From Pyrococcus horikoshii OT3 (lineage in GTDB: Archaea; Methanobacteriota_B; Thermococci; Thermococcales; Thermococcaceae): DNA of 64,000 nt. The stretch covers positions 1 to 64,000 of the forward strand of contig NC_000961.1 of assembly GCF_000011105.1 (NCBI RefSeq). Reading direction: 5' to 3'. Made by a program: the position numbers and the translations under genes. Below, piece after piece: positions 63,501-64,000 of the stretch. Under the pieces are notes generated by a model. That model saw nothing but the letters and a program-made list of their open reading frames with translations, searched no databases and was not told the origin of the DNA. Each line of letters starts with the position of its first letter. Position 1 is the stretch's first letter.

Positions 63501-64000
63501 TATTCTACTCCTCTTCTGGCCAAAATTCCCCTTTGATAGGGGTGTTTTATCTCCCTCATTTCGGTAACATAATCAGCTAACTCGTAAAGTTCCTTGGGAC
63601 AGTATCTCCCAGTTAATACGAGTTCAGTATTCTTAGCTTTCTCTTGGATAAGCTCTTTGACTTCCTCAATATTTAGCATTCCAAAGCCCAAGGCCACACA
63701 TATCTCATCAAGTATCACTAGATCCCATTCACCGCTTTTTACAACTTCTCTAGCCCTTTCCAAAGCCCTTTTAGCTGCTTTAATGTCTTCCTCATCGGGC
63801 TTTCCGTGAACGAACTTAGGAAGACCATAAGATTCTATCTTAAAGTTACATTTTTCGGCCATAAAGTATTCCCCATAGACCTTGGGAGCTTTCATGAACT
63901 GGATTATGATAACCTTCCCGCCAGAACCAAGCATTCTAAGGGCTAGACCCAAAGCGGCCGTGGTTTTACCTTTTCCATTTCCAGTGTATATATGAATCAT
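63497..64000 (-). CDS. cobO: Cob(I)alamin adenosyltransferase (CobA/CobO type)
   Basis: The P-loop [21 protein letters not shown] (about 7-27) and the signature [18 protein letters not shown] and [41 protein letters not shown] are typical of corrinoid adenosyltransferases, which transfer the adenosyl group of ATP to cobalamin. The ATG coincides with the last base of the window, and the protein begins [14 protein letters not shown], as family members do, so the frame is probably complete (167 aa). It ends four bases into the NYN gene. Confidence 0.93.
   Translation of the reverse strand: MIHIYTGNGKGKTTAALGLALRMLGSGGKVIIIQFMKAPKVYGEYFMAEKCNFKIESYGLPKFVHGKPDEEDIKAAKRALERAREVVKSGEWDLVILDEICVALGFGMLNIEEVKELIQEKAKNTELVLTGRYCPKELYELADYVTEMREIKHPYQRGILARRGVEY

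Overview
The window is chromosomal DNA of a hyperthermophilic euryarchaeon of the genus Pyrococcus (Thermococcales). Evidence: archaeal ftsZ-secE-nusG(Spt5)-L11-L1 order, thermosome, S15 and S3Ae, KEOPS Pcc1, aEF1-beta, RpoL, fibrillarin/Nop5, archaeal SRP RNA, a tungsten oxidoreductase, many C/D box guide RNAs, TATA-type promoters with GGTGA-like ribosome binding sites, and many 1-30 base gene overlaps. Several proteins (ABC ATPase, ACC-deaminase homologue, AMMECR1 protein, asparaginase) match P. horikoshii proteins as I remember them. That is memory, not a search.

Layout. 0-6 kb: ribosomal/translocation/division operon on the minus strand, D-aminoacyl-tRNA deacylase, a nucleotidyltransferase and an amidohydrolase. 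6.1-7.7 kb: tRNA-Pro(CGG) with an AT-rich DUF262-HNH gene of defence type directly behind it. 7.9-15.1 kb: AMMECR1 protein, then a tight minus-strand quinolinate/NAD cluster (nadC, GNAT, nadA, permease, nadB) headed by archaeal PEP carboxylase. 15.2-15.4 kb: a decayed reading frame. 15.5-25 kb: thermosome, a lipoprotein, the anaerobic ribonucleotide reductase pair nrdG/nrdD, and a four-gene sugar ABC importer. 25-32.7 kb: TPR protein, aEF1-beta, zinc ribbon, UbiA prenyltransferase, tungsten oxidoreductase, aldo/keto reductase, a CLC protein without the gating glutamate, and a CobT-like protein. 32.8-34.7 kb: a CRISPR array of 19 repeats read on the minus strand, its long A-rich leader, and no cas genes. 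34.8-42.8 kb: secreted protein, phosphoglycerate mutase, a solitary C5 methyltransferase overlapping rpoL, the Csl4/Ski2-like RNA-decay cluster, two regulators and a cupin. 42.8-50.3 kb: M28 peptidase, dolichol-phosphate sugar synthase, fibrillarin-Nop5, PLP enzyme, 7S SRP RNA, ThiF-like E1 and HIT protein. 50.4-53.2 kb: the S15-RecJ-Pcc1-S3Ae operon. 53-64 kb: regulators, MazG, PrsW protease, asparaginase, a frameshifted DUF4152 nuclease, glycogen synthase, DMT permease, DUF99, a MobA-like protein, two overlapping NYN nuclease paralogues and a cobalamin adenosyltransferase.

Common themes are RNA maturation and decay (five C/D guide RNA candidates, fibrillarin/Nop5, exosome Csl4 plus Ski2-like helicase, NYN proteins, SRP RNA) and NAD/cobalamin metabolism. 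The most striking observations are: a C/D sRNA antisense to a coding 3' end whose D' guide is an 11-nt complement of the 5' end of archaeal 16S rRNA (predicted methylation of U8); the orphan CRISPR array with a polarity set by its degenerate repeats; tandem NYN proteins of which one has lost its acidic residues; a CLC protein lacking both functional glutamates; and a single-base G-run deletion splitting a DUF4152 gene.
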